From Hyphomicrobiales bacterium (GTDB lineage: Bacteria; Pseudomonadota; Alphaproteobacteria; Rhizobiales; Devosiaceae): a DNA stretch of 64,000 nt. The stretch's first letter is position 1; every line of letters begins with the position of its first letter. The stretch covers positions 90,208-154,207 of the forward strand of contig JAIYDI010000014.1 of the NCBI GenBank assembly GCA_027487555.1, in the 5' to 3' direction. The notes under the pieces were generated by a model. It searched no databases. It saw nothing but the letters and a program-made list of their open reading frames with translations, and was not told the origin of the DNA. Positions 35,755 to 44,172 of the stretch are shown here, piece by piece. A program made the translations under genes and the position numbers.

Positions 35755-36765
35755 ATGGCGTCGCCCTTTGCCGATATCGTCGACCTGCTCAACATCACCC
35801 CGCCTGGCGATGAATTCGCCGTGGAACGGGTGAAGGAGCGGGACCGGAAGCTGACCAAGCCGCCGGGGTCGCTGGGCGAACTCGAGCGTCTCGTCGAATT
35901 CCTTGCCCGTTGGCAGGGCAAGGCCAAGCCGACCATGGATAGCCCGATGGTCGCGATCTTTGCCGGCAACCACGGCGTGACCGAACAGGGAGTCTCCGCC
36001 TTCCCGCGCGCAGTGACGGCGCAGATGGTGGCGAATTTCACCGCCGGTGGCGCGGCGATCAGCCAGATCTGCCAGCTGCACGAACTGAACCTCCGCGTCT
36101 TTGAACTCGCGCTCGAAGTGCCCACTGGCGACATAACGCGCGCTGCCGCCATGGACGACCGCATGTGTGCCGCGACGGTCGCCTATGGCATGGAGGCGAT
36201 CGCGGGCAAGCCCGACGTGATTGCAATCGGTGAGATGGGCATCGGCAATACAACTGTGGCAGCGGCGATCTATGCGGCGCTGTTCGGCGGCACCGGAGCT
36301 GATTGGGTCGGGCGCGGCACCGGCGTCGATGACGCTGGGCTCAAGCGCAAGGCCGATGCGGTCGACCGCGCGCTGGCCCGCCATGCCGGCGAACTCGGCG
36401 ATCCGCTCGCCGTGCTGGCGCGACTCGGCGGCCGCGAAATCGCGGCCATGCTTGGTGCCATCATCGCGGCGCGTGCGCAGAAGACTCCGGTGATTGTCGA
36501 TGGCTTCGTCGCGACGGCCGCCGCCGCGGTGGCGCATGCCGCCAATCCGGCTTCCATCGACCATTGCGTTTTCGCCCACACCTCGGCCGAGCATGGCCAC
36601 GCCCGGGCGCTTGCCGCGATGGGCAAGACGCCGCTGCTCGATCTGGGCATGCGGCTCGGGGAGGGGACCGGCGCGGCGCTCGCCATGGTGCTGGCAAAGA
36701 CGGCCCTGCACTTGCATCGCAACATGGCCACCTTCGAAAGCGCCGGCGTCAGCGACAAGAGCTGA
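35755..36765 (+). CDS. cobT: Nicotinate-nucleotide-dimethylbenzimidazole phosphoribosyltransferase
   Basis: A 336-residue enzyme that makes alpha-ribazole 5'-phosphate, the lower-ligand nucleotide of B12. Family motifs include KPPGSLG, FAGNHGVTEQGVSA, GEMGIGNTT and the catalytic glutamate near the C-terminus (MRLGEGTGA). It partners with CobS, encoded divergently; the other B12 genes are not in this window. A repeat copy starts 9 nt after its stop. Confidence 0.95.
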   Translation: MASPFADIVDLLNITPPGDEFAVERVKERDRKLTKPPGSLGELERLVEFLARWQGKAKPTMDSPMVAIFAGNHGVTEQGVSAFPRAVTAQMVANFTAGGAAISQICQLHELNLRVFELALEVPTGDITRAAAMDDRMCAATVAYGMEAIAGKPDVIAIGEMGIGNTTVAAAIYAALFGGTGADWVGRGTGVDDAGLKRKADAVDRALARHAGELGDPLAVLARLGGREIAAMLGAIIAARAQKTPVIVDGFVATAAAAVAHAANPASIDHCVFAHTSAEHGHARALAAMGKTPLLDLGMRLGEGTGAALAMVLAKTALHLHRNMATFESAGVSDKS

Positions 36766-36773
36766 GCCTCCGG

Positions 36774-36873
36774 AGCGCCTTTTTGGGAGAGTCGCATGAC
36801 TTTGCCGGTTCGAAAGCGCGACAGAACCAGGGTTTGGATCATTTCGGCGTCTCAATCACAACGTGAAATGATC
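36774..36873 (+). repeat. Dispersed palindromic repeat, copy C
   Basis: The plus-strand copy has GTCGCATGAC, GGTTCGAAAGCGCGACAG, AACCAGGGTTTGGATCA and the best terminal hairpin: GATCATTTC (36837-36845) pairs perfectly with GAAATGATC (36864-36872), helped by an inner CGT/ACG. It lies between the convergent cobT and histidine kinase genes, where it could act as a bidirectional transcript end. Confidence 0.9.
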
Positions 36874-36945
36874 TCGCGCTGCGTGGACAAAAGGTGAGGG
36901 GCCGCCGGGTCGCGAGGCGCGATCGGGCAGGGACGACAAGGCGCC

Positions 36946-38475
36946 TCAGCTTGCCTCGTAGATCTGCAGCCGCGACTTCTTTTCGATCACCGGCGCCAGC
37001 GCGTCCATGACGCGGGCGCGTGGAAAGGTTGCGATCACCTCGGTGCCGAAGCGCAGCTTCGAGAACAGATCGAACCGGCCCTGATGCAGCTCCATGATGC
37101 GTTGCACGATCGGCAGCCCGAGCCCGGCGCCCTGTTCGGCGGTCTTTTGCGCCAGTGAGCCCTGCCCGAAGGACGACAGCACGGTTTCGATCTCGTTTTC
37201 CGGGATTCCCGGACCATTGTCGCGCACCGAGATCAGCTGTCCGCCATCGGCGGAGCGGCCGACCGTCATGATCACCTTGCCCGATTGCGGCGTGAACTTC
37301 ACCGCATTCGACAGCAGGTTCAGCACCACCTGCCGGATGGCGCGCGCATCGCCCCAGATGGTGGGCAGGTTGTTGCCATAGCTGACAGTCAGCTCGATGC
37401 CCTTGGCCTTGGCGCGAATTTCCATCATCCGCCGGCAATCCTCGGCGATATCGATCAGCGACACACCTTCCTCATTGAGGTCGTACTTGCCCGCCTCGAT
37501 GCGGCTCAGGTCCAGGAGCTCGTTGATGAGGTTCAAGAGGTGCTGCCCGGAGCTGTGGATGTCGCCGGCATATTCCTTGTACTGCTTCACATGGTGGGGC
37601 CCGAGCAGCTCCGATTGCAGCACTTCCGAAAATCCGATGATGGCATTGAGCGGTGTGCGCAGCTCGTGGCTCATCGTGGCAAGAAACTGCGACTTGGCGA
37701 TGTTCGCCTGCTCGGCATGACGCCTGGCCTCGTCGCTCATCTCACGCGCTTCCTCCAGTTCGACGATCAGCTGGTCCTTCTCGGCCTGATGCTCGATGGC
37801 TTCGAGCGACGACGCATAGAGTTGCTTGGCGAGGAAGAAGAAGAAGATTTCGGCGCCTGCCGTGATGGCAGCGAGCGCCCAGTTGAGCGGCCCGCCGCCC
37901 AGCGCCAGCATCAGCGTCACGCTCGCGGCAGCCGGCAGCGTGCTCATCAGCGTGCCTGCGGGCAGCGAGCGCGTCGAGACCGAGTTGGAAGCGACGCCAA
38001 CCAGCACCATGGCGAACATCGCGACATTGAGGGCAACGCTCTGGTTGCCCACCACCGGGGCCAGCGCCACGAGAGCCCAGGCCATTCCGTGGATCGCCTC
38101 GGCGATCATGAAGGCGCGGCTCCAGCGCTGGGCGTTGAAACTGGCGGGATCCGACTTGAGGAAGCGCCGGCAGAGAATCACGACGGCCGCATTCGACGCG
38201 ATGGTCGCCAGGCCCCAGATCGCGGCATAGAGCGGGGAGATCCACAGGCCGGCAAACAGCGCGACGATCAGCACGAGTGCGGACAGTGCCACCAGCCCGG
38301 CTATGCGGCTCGATGCGTAGTCTTCAAGCAGCTCATAGTCGAAGGAGGCGCGTGTACCGGTGACGGAGGTCAGCTTCTGGCGGGCGTCATCGACCGTGCG
38401 CTGCGACCCGCGCTTGACATCGCGACCCATCTGGGCGCGCACATCAGCTGGCTGTGCTGCGGTCTTCCAGGACAT
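36946..38475 (-). CDS. PleC/PdhS-type sensor histidine kinase
   Basis: A 509-residue orphan kinase. A hydrophobic region with about six helices (60-225) is followed by a short coiled coil, a HisKA domain (ATMSHELRTPLNAIIGFSEVL), and a HATPase domain (NLLSNAVKF, DNGPGIP, GAGLGLPI). The LLGPHHVKQYKEYAGDI and LLDLSRIEAGKY segments are typical of alphaproteobacterial cell-cycle kinases. No response regulator gene is adjacent, so DivK encoded elsewhere is a plausible partner. An upstream GTG is directly adjacent to ATG 38475. Confidence 0.93.
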   Translation of the reverse strand: MSWKTAAQPADVRAQMGRDVKRGSQRTVDDARQKLTSVTGTRASFDYELLEDYASSRIAGLVALSALVLIVALFAGLWISPLYAAIWGLATIASNAAVVILCRRFLKSDPASFNAQRWSRAFMIAEAIHGMAWALVALAPVVGNQSVALNVAMFAMVLVGVASNSVSTRSLPAGTLMSTLPAAASVTLMLALGGGPLNWALAAITAGAEIFFFFLAKQLYASSLEAIEHQAEKDQLIVELEEAREMSDEARRHAEQANIAKSQFLATMSHELRTPLNAIIGFSEVLQSELLGPHHVKQYKEYAGDIHSSGQHLLNLINELLDLSRIEAGKYDLNEEGVSLIDIAEDCRRMMEIRAKAKGIELTVSYGNNLPTIWGDARAIRQVVLNLLSNAVKFTPQSGKVIMTVGRSADGGQLISVRDNGPGIPENEIETVLSSFGQGSLAQKTAEQGAGLGLPIVQRIMELHQGRFDLFSKLRFGTEVIATFPRARVMDALAPVIEKKSRLQIYEAS

Positions 38476-38565
38476 CACACGTACTCAACTCGACTGACCC
38501 GCGCGATCTGATACGCATTCGCAGACGCGGTAAACGAACCCTATGCGTGGGATGGTTAAGGCACG

Positions 38566-39225
38566 GTGAAACAGCCCTGGGGAAAGCAGAGCCTTCGGCC
38601 GACGATCCGCGCCATGCCGGTGTGGGCCGGCGGTCGGCGCCGCCCGATGCCATCATTGCGGCCCGCGCTCGGCGCCCTGCTGCTGGTCGCGGCTGCGGTG
38701 CTGGCATTTTATCTGAAGGATCCCGAGGCAAGTCCGTCGCCGGGCACGGCGATAGCGGGTCCCGTCGAGCGGGTCGTCGACGGCGATACCGTGCTGATTG
38801 CCGGCAATCGCGTGCGACTTGCGGGGCTCGACGCACCCGAACTCGGGCAGGCGTGCGCCCGCGCCGACGGCACCCCATGGGATTGCGGCGCTGCTGCGCG
38901 CGACCGCTTGAGGGCGCTGCTGGGCAGGAGTGCCGTCTCTTGCGGCTTTCGCCGCACCGACCGCTATGGGCGGCCACTTGTCACGTGCGACTTGCCCGAT
39001 GGCAGCGATCCCGGGGCGGTGCTGGTGGCGGAGGGCATGGCGGTCGCCTATGGCGCCTATGTTGCCGAAGAGGCCGCGGCCCGCCGCGAACGCCTCGGCA
39101 TGTGGCAAGGACAATTCGTGCGCCCGGCAGACTGGCGTCGCGACAGAGCCGGGGAGGACCCAACGGGAAATCCCAGCCGTTTCGAGCGACTTCTCGGCTG
39201 GCTGGGACAACTGCTCGGGAGTTGA
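38566..39225 (+). CDS. Staphylococcal nuclease-like (thermonuclease) protein
   Basis: Up to 219 residues. The N-terminal segment is rich in Arg and precedes a transmembrane helix (about 33-50). The SNase domain (about 63-180) has RVVDGDTVLI, RLAGLDAPELGQ and the TDRYGRPLV block that carries the active-site arginine and acidic residues of the family. It is probably membrane-anchored and faces the periplasm. The GTG start at 38566 has AAGG upstream; ATG 38614 and ATG 38647 are alternatives. Its stop codon lies within the -35 of the next promoter. Confidence 0.82.
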   Translation: MKQPWGKQSLRPTIRAMPVWAGGRRRPMPSLRPALGALLLVAAAVLAFYLKDPEASPSPGTAIAGPVERVVDGDTVLIAGNRVRLAGLDAPELGQACARADGTPWDCGAAARDRLRALLGRSAVSCGFRRTDRYGRPLVTCDLPDGSDPGAVLVAEGMAVAYGAYVAEEAAARRERLGMWQGQFVRPADWRRDRAGEDPTGNPSRFERLLGWLGQLLGS

Positions 39226-39250
39226 CATACGCAAGAAATTTGCGTCATAT
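39222..39250 (+). promoter_or_regulatory. lrp-type gene promoter with embedded dyad
   Basis: TTGACA (39222-39227), a 17-bp spacer and TCATAT (39245-39250) form a near-consensus promoter. Inside the spacer lies ACGCAA-GAAAT-TTGCGT (39229-39245), a perfect inverted repeat. A regulator bound there would block RNA polymerase, and the downstream Lrp-family gene is the obvious candidate for autoregulation. Confidence 0.7.
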
Positions 39251-39333
39251 CGGCGTCAAATGTAGGGCGCGTTGCGCCAAAGGCTGTTTTTGGGCCTTGA
39301 GTGGCAATCATTTTCTGAGTGGGCGGAGCCCTG

Positions 39334-39813
39334 ATGGACAAGATCGACCGCAAGATACTGGCTTTGCTGCAGAAGGACGCGACCACTCCGGTCGCCGAAA
39401 TCGGCCGCAAGGTCGGCCTGTCCACCACGCCGTGCTGGCGCCGCATCCAGAAGATGGAAGAAGACGGCGTCATCAAGGGCCGCGTCGCGGTGCTCGATCC
39501 GGCCAAGGTCAATGCCGGCGTCACCGTGTTCGTTTCGGTCAAGACCAACGAGCACAACGAGGCGTGGATGCGGAAATTCGCCTCCGTCATCGACGATTTC
39601 AGCGAAGTGGTCGAGTTCTACCGCATGAGCGGCGATGTCGATTACCTGCTGCGCGTGGTTGTGCCGGATATCGGTGCCTATGATGCCTTCTACAAGAAGA
39701 TGATCGCCCGCATCGCGCTGACCGATGTCAGTTCGTCCTTCGCCATGGCGCAGATCAAGTATACCACCGCCTTGCCGCTCGAATTCGCCATCGTTTCCGA
39801 CGAAGAAAAGTAA
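39334..39813 (+). CDS. Lrp/AsnC family transcriptional regulator
   Basis: A 159-residue regulator with an N-terminal helix-turn-helix (about 1-60; VAEIGRKVGLSTTPCWRRIQKM) and a C-terminal RAM ligand-binding domain with the GDVDYLLRVV strand. ATG 39334 is chosen since GGCGGAG lies upstream. The DNA-binding helix with STTPCWRRI is common among alphaproteobacterial Lrp proteins controlling amino-acid metabolism. The ligand is unknown. Probably autoregulated at 39229-39245. Confidence 0.93.
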   Translation: MDKIDRKILALLQKDATTPVAEIGRKVGLSTTPCWRRIQKMEEDGVIKGRVAVLDPAKVNAGVTVFVSVKTNEHNEAWMRKFASVIDDFSEVVEFYRMSGDVDYLLRVVVPDIGAYDAFYKKMIARIALTDVSSSFAMAQIKYTTALPLEFAIVSDEEK

Positions 39814-39849
39814 GCCAGGGCGGCCGGAACAGCCCGGGGAGGGGCGGCC

Positions 39850-40731
39850 ATGGCCATCACGCGCGAGCGCTTGAGGGCGCTGATCCAGTTTGCCGAGCCA
39901 CAGGTGGCGTTGCGAAGCCGCAGCGTCGAGCAGTGCGACGGCTATGTGCTCGAAACGCTGATGCTCGAACACGACGGCGAGCCGGTGCGTGGCTTCGTCA
40001 CCCGGCCGCTCGACCGCAAGGGTCGTCTGCCGGCAATCCTCTATGGGCACTCGCATGGCGGCCGCTACGATCTGGGCGCCGCCGAGCTGCTCGAAGGCCG
40101 CGAGTATCTGTTCGATGCGCCGGGGCCGGCGCTGGCGCGCGCCGGCTATGTCGTGCTGTCGATCGACATGCCGGTCTTCGGGCGCCGCGCCGCGGTTTCC
40201 GAGGGCTTCGCGTCAAAGGCGCTGCTCTGGTACGGCAAGTCGCTATTCGCTCAGATGGTCGGAGATCACGCTGCGGCCCTCACCTATCTCGCGGGCCGTG
40301 ACGATGTCGACGACACCCGGATCGGCGCCTTTGGCATTTCGATGGGCTGTGCGCTGAGCTATTGGCTCGCGGCTCTCGACGAACGGATTGCGGCCACCGC
40401 CCATCTGTGCTGCCTCGCCGATTTGGGTACGATGGTCGAACTTGGCGCTCATGACGGCCACGGCATCTACCTCACAGTGCCGGGACTGCTCACCGAAACC
40501 GATAATGGCGAGATCGCCGGGCTCGTTGCCCCCCGCCCACAATTGGTGTGTATCGGCGAGGCCGATCATTTGACCCCCGCGCCCGCCTTCGCCAAGGCTT
40601 GGAGCGACGTGAAGGCCGGCTATCGGCAGGCGCCGGACAAGCTGGAATTGTTGAGCGAGCCGGGCGTCGGCCATCGTGAAACCGCATCGATGCGGGCAGC
40701 CGTGCTGGAGTTCTTCGCCCGCACGCTGTGA
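39850..40731 (+). CDS. Alpha/beta hydrolase (dienelactone hydrolase-like)
   Basis: A 293-residue hydrolase with nucleophile Ser in GISMGC, acid in GEADHLTP and histidine in GVGHRET. LYGHSHGGRYDLG supplies the oxyanion hole. No signal peptide is seen. It follows the Lrp gene by 36 nt, with GGGGAGGGG as ribosome binding site, so it may share the lrp transcript. The substrate is unknown; the fold resembles acetyl xylan esterase/dienelactone hydrolase proteins. Confidence 0.85.
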   Translation: MAITRERLRALIQFAEPQVALRSRSVEQCDGYVLETLMLEHDGEPVRGFVTRPLDRKGRLPAILYGHSHGGRYDLGAAELLEGREYLFDAPGPALARAGYVVLSIDMPVFGRRAAVSEGFASKALLWYGKSLFAQMVGDHAAALTYLAGRDDVDDTRIGAFGISMGCALSYWLAALDERIAATAHLCCLADLGTMVELGAHDGHGIYLTVPGLLTETDNGEIAGLVAPRPQLVCIGEADHLTPAPAFAKAWSDVKAGYRQAPDKLELLSEPGVGHRETASMRAAVLEFFARTL

Positions 40732-40745
40732 TCATTTCGCGGCAG

Positions 40746-40860
40746 CCTCGCCCTTCGACAAGCTCAGGGTGAGGTCGAGTTCAGGTCATGGCACGCGTTC
40801 TCAATGTCCTCATGGTGAGCTTCCTCATCGTGAGCACGTCGAACGACGAACCACGAACAC
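40746..40860. repeat. Palindromic CCTTCGACAAGCTCAGG / CCTCATGGTGAGC element, copy 2
   Basis: CCTCGCCCTTCGACAAGCTC at 40746 continues as AGGGTGAGG to 40774, and CCTCATGGTGAGC lies at 40808-40820, followed by partial repeats containing CACGTCGAACGACGAACCACGA. It is the same family as 33455-33527 but expanded. It fills the gap between convergent genes. Confidence 0.75.
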
Positions 40861-40872
40861 GCTTGAACACCG

Positions 40873-41913
40873 TCACCCGCCAGTCACGCTCATATGGCGG
40901 GCCAGCGCTGGTTCGGGCCGCCCGCGGTCAATGACGAAATCGTGTCCCTTGGGCTTGATGCGCATCGCTTGGTCGAGCGCCGCATCGAGTGCGCCGGGTC
41001 CGCCATCGCGCAAAGCCGCGCGCAGATCGACCATCGAATCCTGCCCAAGGCACAGATAGAGCTGCCCCGTCGCCGTCAGCCGCACACGGTTGCAGCTCTC
41101 GCAGAAATTGTGGCTCATCGGCGTGATGAAGCCGACGATGCCGCCGGTTTCCGCCACGCGGTCATAGCGGGCAGGGCCCCCGGTGCGGTGATCGGTGGCC
41201 TCGAGCGTGTAGCGGGCCTTGAGCCGCTCGCGCATTTCCTTGAGCGGCAGATAGGTGTCGACGCGGTCGATGCCCACCTCGCCCAGCGGCATGCCCTCGA
41301 TCAGCGTCAACCCGAAGCCGCGACCATGGGCAAATTCGAGCATCGGCTCGATCTCGTCGTCATTGACGCCGCGCATCGCCACCATGTTGAGCTTGATCCT
41401 GAGCCCGACGGCTGCGGCGCGATCGATGCCCTCGAGCACCTGCTCGAGCCGTCCGCGGCGCGTGATCTCGGCAAAACGCTTGGGGTCGAGCGTATCGAGC
41501 GATATGTTGAGCCGCCGCATCCCTGCCGCATGGAGCGCCTCGGCATGCTGCGCCAGCTGGCTGCCATTCGTCGTCATGGTCAGTTCGCCGAGGCCCTCCG
41601 GCCCAATCCGGCTGCCGATCTGCTTGACCAGCGCCAGGATGTCACGCCGCACCAGCGGTTCGCCACCGGTGAGCCGCACTCGCTTCACCCCGCGCGCGAC
41701 GAAGGCCGAAACGATCGTGTCGATTTCCTCGAAGCTCAGCACGTCCTTCCGCGGCAGGAAGGTCATGTGTTCGCTCATGCAATAGACGCAGCGAAAATCG
41801 CAGCGATCCGTCACAGAGATGCGCAGATAGGTGATTGCCCGACCGAAACTGTCGATAAGTGGCGCGGAGCGTCCGCGCGGGCTCAGGTCGGGCTGGGCGA
41901 ACAGCAAGGTCAT
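40873..41913 (-). CDS. moaA: GTP 3',8-cyclase
   Basis: A 346-residue radical SAM enzyme that starts molybdenum cofactor synthesis. The SAM-binding cluster is Cys38-xxx-Cys42-xx-Cys45 (CDFRCVYC), the second cluster ligands are in FCESCNRVR and YLCLG, and the protein ends with the essential GG. ATG 41913 is chosen by family N-terminus; the frame is open to 41964. No other moa gene is adjacent. Confidence 0.97.
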   Translation of the reverse strand: MTLLFAQPDLSPRGRSAPLIDSFGRAITYLRISVTDRCDFRCVYCMSEHMTFLPRKDVLSFEEIDTIVSAFVARGVKRVRLTGGEPLVRRDILALVKQIGSRIGPEGLGELTMTTNGSQLAQHAEALHAAGMRRLNISLDTLDPKRFAEITRRGRLEQVLEGIDRAAAVGLRIKLNMVAMRGVNDDEIEPMLEFAHGRGFGLTLIEGMPLGEVGIDRVDTYLPLKEMRERLKARYTLEATDHRTGGPARYDRVAETGGIVGFITPMSHNFCESCNRVRLTATGQLYLCLGQDSMVDLRAALRDGGPGALDAALDQAMRIKPKGHDFVIDRGRPEPALARHMSVTGG

Positions 41914-41956
41914 GTCTCTTACATAGTCCGTTGCGGCGGCGGCGAAAAGCTCACGC

Positions 41957-41990
41957 CAAAACAAAATGGCCGCCCCTCGGGACGGCCATT
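41957..41990 (-). terminator. Terminator after the L,D-transpeptidase gene
   Basis: AATGGCCG (41965-41972) pairs with CGGCCATT (41983-41990). On the minus strand the hairpin is followed by TTGTTTTGG. It ends the gene at 42013 before moaA. Confidence 0.75.
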
Positions 41991-42012
41991 CGCAGGTGTT
42001 CCGCCCGTTCGA

Positions 42013-42609
42013 TTACTGGCGCACGACCACCAGCGCGCCGACGCGCACGCGGGTATAGAGGTCGCTGATGTCGTCATTGGTCAGCCGGATGCAGCCCGAG
42101 GACACGGCCGAACCAATCGTCCAGGGCTCGGAGGTGCCGTGAATGCGGTAGAGCGTCGAGCCGATATACAGGGCACGGGCGCCGAGCGGGTTTTCCGGAC
42201 CGCCGGGCATATAGGCCGGCAGGTCGGGCACGCGCTTGCGCATCTGCGGCGGCGGCGTCCAGCCTGGCCACTCGGCCATGCGGGTGATCTTGTGCTGGCC
42301 CGACCAGCGGAAGCCGTCGCGGCCAACGCCGATGCCGTACTTCAGCGCCTTGCCGTCCTCAAGCACAAGATACAGCCGGCGCTCGCTCGTCTCGACGACG
42401 ATGGTGCCGGGCTTGTGCTGCGTCTCGTAGGCGACGATTTCCTTCTGTATCGGCGAATAGCGCTTGCCTTTGGTGACCTGGGGCGCGGAAGTTCCATACT
42501 CCCAGCGGTTCGTATCCAGATTGAAAACAGCTGCGCTGGCTTGGCCCGCGGCAGACATTGTGAGCAACGCCGCCATGAACCCGGCGATAGCGATCGTAGA
42601 TTTTCTCAT
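42013..42609 (-). CDS. L,D-transpeptidase (YkuD domain)
   Basis: A 198-residue secreted enzyme that forms 3-3 crosslinks in peptidoglycan or attaches proteins to it. Signal peptide to about residue 27 (AGQASA). The YkuD catalytic motif is HGTSEPWTIG followed by SSGCIRLTN. ATG 42609 is used; an in-frame TTG at 42618 with AAGAGG 4 nt upstream could be the true start. Such enzymes are numerous in polar-growing Hyphomicrobiales. Confidence 0.92.
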   Translation of the reverse strand: MRKSTIAIAGFMAALLTMSAAGQASAAVFNLDTNRWEYGTSAPQVTKGKRYSPIQKEIVAYETQHKPGTIVVETSERRLYLVLEDGKALKYGIGVGRDGFRWSGQHKITRMAEWPGWTPPPQMRKRVPDLPAYMPGGPENPLGARALYIGSTLYRIHGTSEPWTIGSAVSSGCIRLTNDDISDLYTRVRVGALVVVRQ

Positions 42610-42842
42610 CTGTTTCAAATTGCCTCTTGACGTTTAGAGCCGCGACCGTCGCCGGCCAAGCGCTTTCCTCTGATAAACAGGTTGCACGCCGTGAGCAAAG
42701 AGCCCACGCGCGATTCGACGATTATCCCGACCCCAGATTTCCATTGTGTTGCCACGAAGCGACATTTGCCATTCACCAACGCGTGAGATAGGCGCTTGCG
42801 CGCCGTCGGAAGTGGCGGCAATAGGGCGCAAATGAGGGGATC

Positions 42843-43535
42843 ATGTCTGACGACCTGAAATTGAAGGCCGCCGAGGCCGCAATTGGCGAAGTAAAGTCCG
42901 GTATGCGAATCGGTCTTGGCACTGGCTCGACGGCGCGCCACTTCGTTGCGCTGGTCGGCGCCCGTGTCGCGGCGGGCCTCGACGTCATCTGCGTCCCCAC
43001 TTCCGAAGCCACGGCGCGGCAGGCCGAAAGCCTGAACATTCCGCTGACCACACTCGAGGACTGCCCGCAGCTCGACCTGACCGTCGACGGCGCCGACGAA
43101 ATCGGCCCTGGCCTCGCGCTCATCAAGGGTGCTGGCGGTGCTCTGCTGCGCGAAAAGATCGTCGCTGCGGCCTCCCTCCGGATGATCGTCATCGCCGACC
43201 ACAGCAAACATGTGCCTGAACTGGGCAAGTTCCCGCTCTCGGTCGAGGTCAACCATTTCGGCTTCGGTGCCACCGAGCGCGCCATCGCGGCAATCATGCG
43301 TCAATTCGGCGGGGAAGGTGGGCTGCGCCGTCGGCTGCTGGCCGATGGCTCCCCCTATGTCACCGATGGCGGGCACGGTATCGTCGATGCTTTTTTTGGC
43401 CGTATTCCTCAGCCACAAGCCTTGGCCGAAGCTTTGAACCGGGTTCCGGGCGTCGTCGAGCACGGGCTGTTCATCGGGCTCTGCCAGCGGGCCTATGTGG
43501 CTGGGCCGGCGGGCGTATCGGTGCTGGACGCCTGA
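42843..43535 (+). CDS. rpiA: Ribose-5-phosphate isomerase A
   Basis: A 230-residue enzyme interconverting ribose 5-phosphate and ribulose 5-phosphate in the pentose phosphate pathway. Substrate loops [15 protein letters not shown] and [11 protein letters not shown] are present, with the catalytic glutamate and lysine in place. GAGGGG precedes the ATG. It heads the rpiA-DUF2059-gor set. Confidence 0.96.
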   Translation: MSDDLKLKAAEAAIGEVKSGMRIGLGTGSTARHFVALVGARVAAGLDVICVPTSEATARQAESLNIPLTTLEDCPQLDLTVDGADEIGPGLALIKGAGGALLREKIVAAASLRMIVIADHSKHVPELGKFPLSVEVNHFGFGATERAIAAIMRQFGGEGGLRRRLLADGSPYVTDGGHGIVDAFFGRIPQPQALAEALNRVPGVVEHGLFIGLCQRAYVAGPAGVSVLDA

Positions 43536-43573
43536 CCGGGGCTCGGGTAGAGGCACTAGGGGACAAACATTCC

Positions 43574-44110
43574 ATGATGACGGGCAACATGCCGATGCTG
43601 AAGCAAAAGATGCGCCTAACGACCCTTCTGGCCGTGGCTCTTTCCATCCTGATGTCCGCGTTCGTCGCGATGCCGGCGATGAGCCAGGAGATCACCCCTG
43701 AACAGCTCGATCTCGCGCGCGAGTTTGTGGCGCTCAATGACGAGTCCGGTATCTTCGAGCGTGAGGTCATCAAGGCGGGCATCCGCGCCTACCAGGAGAT
43801 CATCCCGCAGAACCCCTCGCTCGGGGTGCCGCTCAACAAGGCCGTCGCCGCCGTGGCTGAAAGCTACAAGCCCCGCAAGCCGGAGTTGATGGACCAGATC
43901 GCCCGCTTCTATGCGCTGACCTTCTCGAAGGACGAGCTGCAGCAGATGGTGGATTTCTATTCATCGCCCACTGGCCGCAAGCTGTCGAAGGCGAGTGCCG
44001 TCATCAACGAGAGCGTCACGCAGATCGTTCAGATTTTCCGCTCCAACCTGAACAACGAGTTCTTCGCCAAGGTGCGTGCGGAGCTCAAGGCGGCAGGGTT
44101 CGATACCTGA
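43574..44110 (+). CDS. DUF2059 exported protein
   Basis: A 178-residue protein with a signal peptide (hydrophobic LLAVALSILMSAFVAMPAMS) and a helical DUF2059 domain (FYSSPTGRKLS is diagnostic). It is probably periplasmic; function unknown. The order rpiA-DUF2059-gor is common in rhizobia. A terminator follows, so gor has its own leader or receives readthrough. Confidence 0.88.
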   Translation: MMTGNMPMLKQKMRLTTLLAVALSILMSAFVAMPAMSQEITPEQLDLAREFVALNDESGIFEREVIKAGIRAYQEIIPQNPSLGVPLNKAVAAVAESYKPRKPELMDQIARFYALTFSKDELQQMVDFYSSPTGRKLSKASAVINESVTQIVQIFRSNLNNEFFAKVRAELKAAGFDT

Positions 44111-44130
44111 TCGGCAGGCAAGCAGGTGCA

Positions 44131-44156
44131 AGGCCCCGCTCGGCGGGGCCTTTTTC
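44131..44156 (+). terminator. Rho-independent terminator after the DUF2059 gene
   Basis: AGGCCCCGC and GCGGGGCCT form a 9-bp stem with a 3-nt loop, followed by TTTTC. It lies 16 nt before the glutathione reductase gene. Confidence 0.88.
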
Positions 44157-44172
44157 TATTGAGGGCCCAGAC

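Noticed and set aside
36810..36830. GGTTCGAAAG resembling a tRNA T-loop
   Set aside because: It is part of the dispersed repeat found three times; no acceptor stem, anticodon arm or CCA context.
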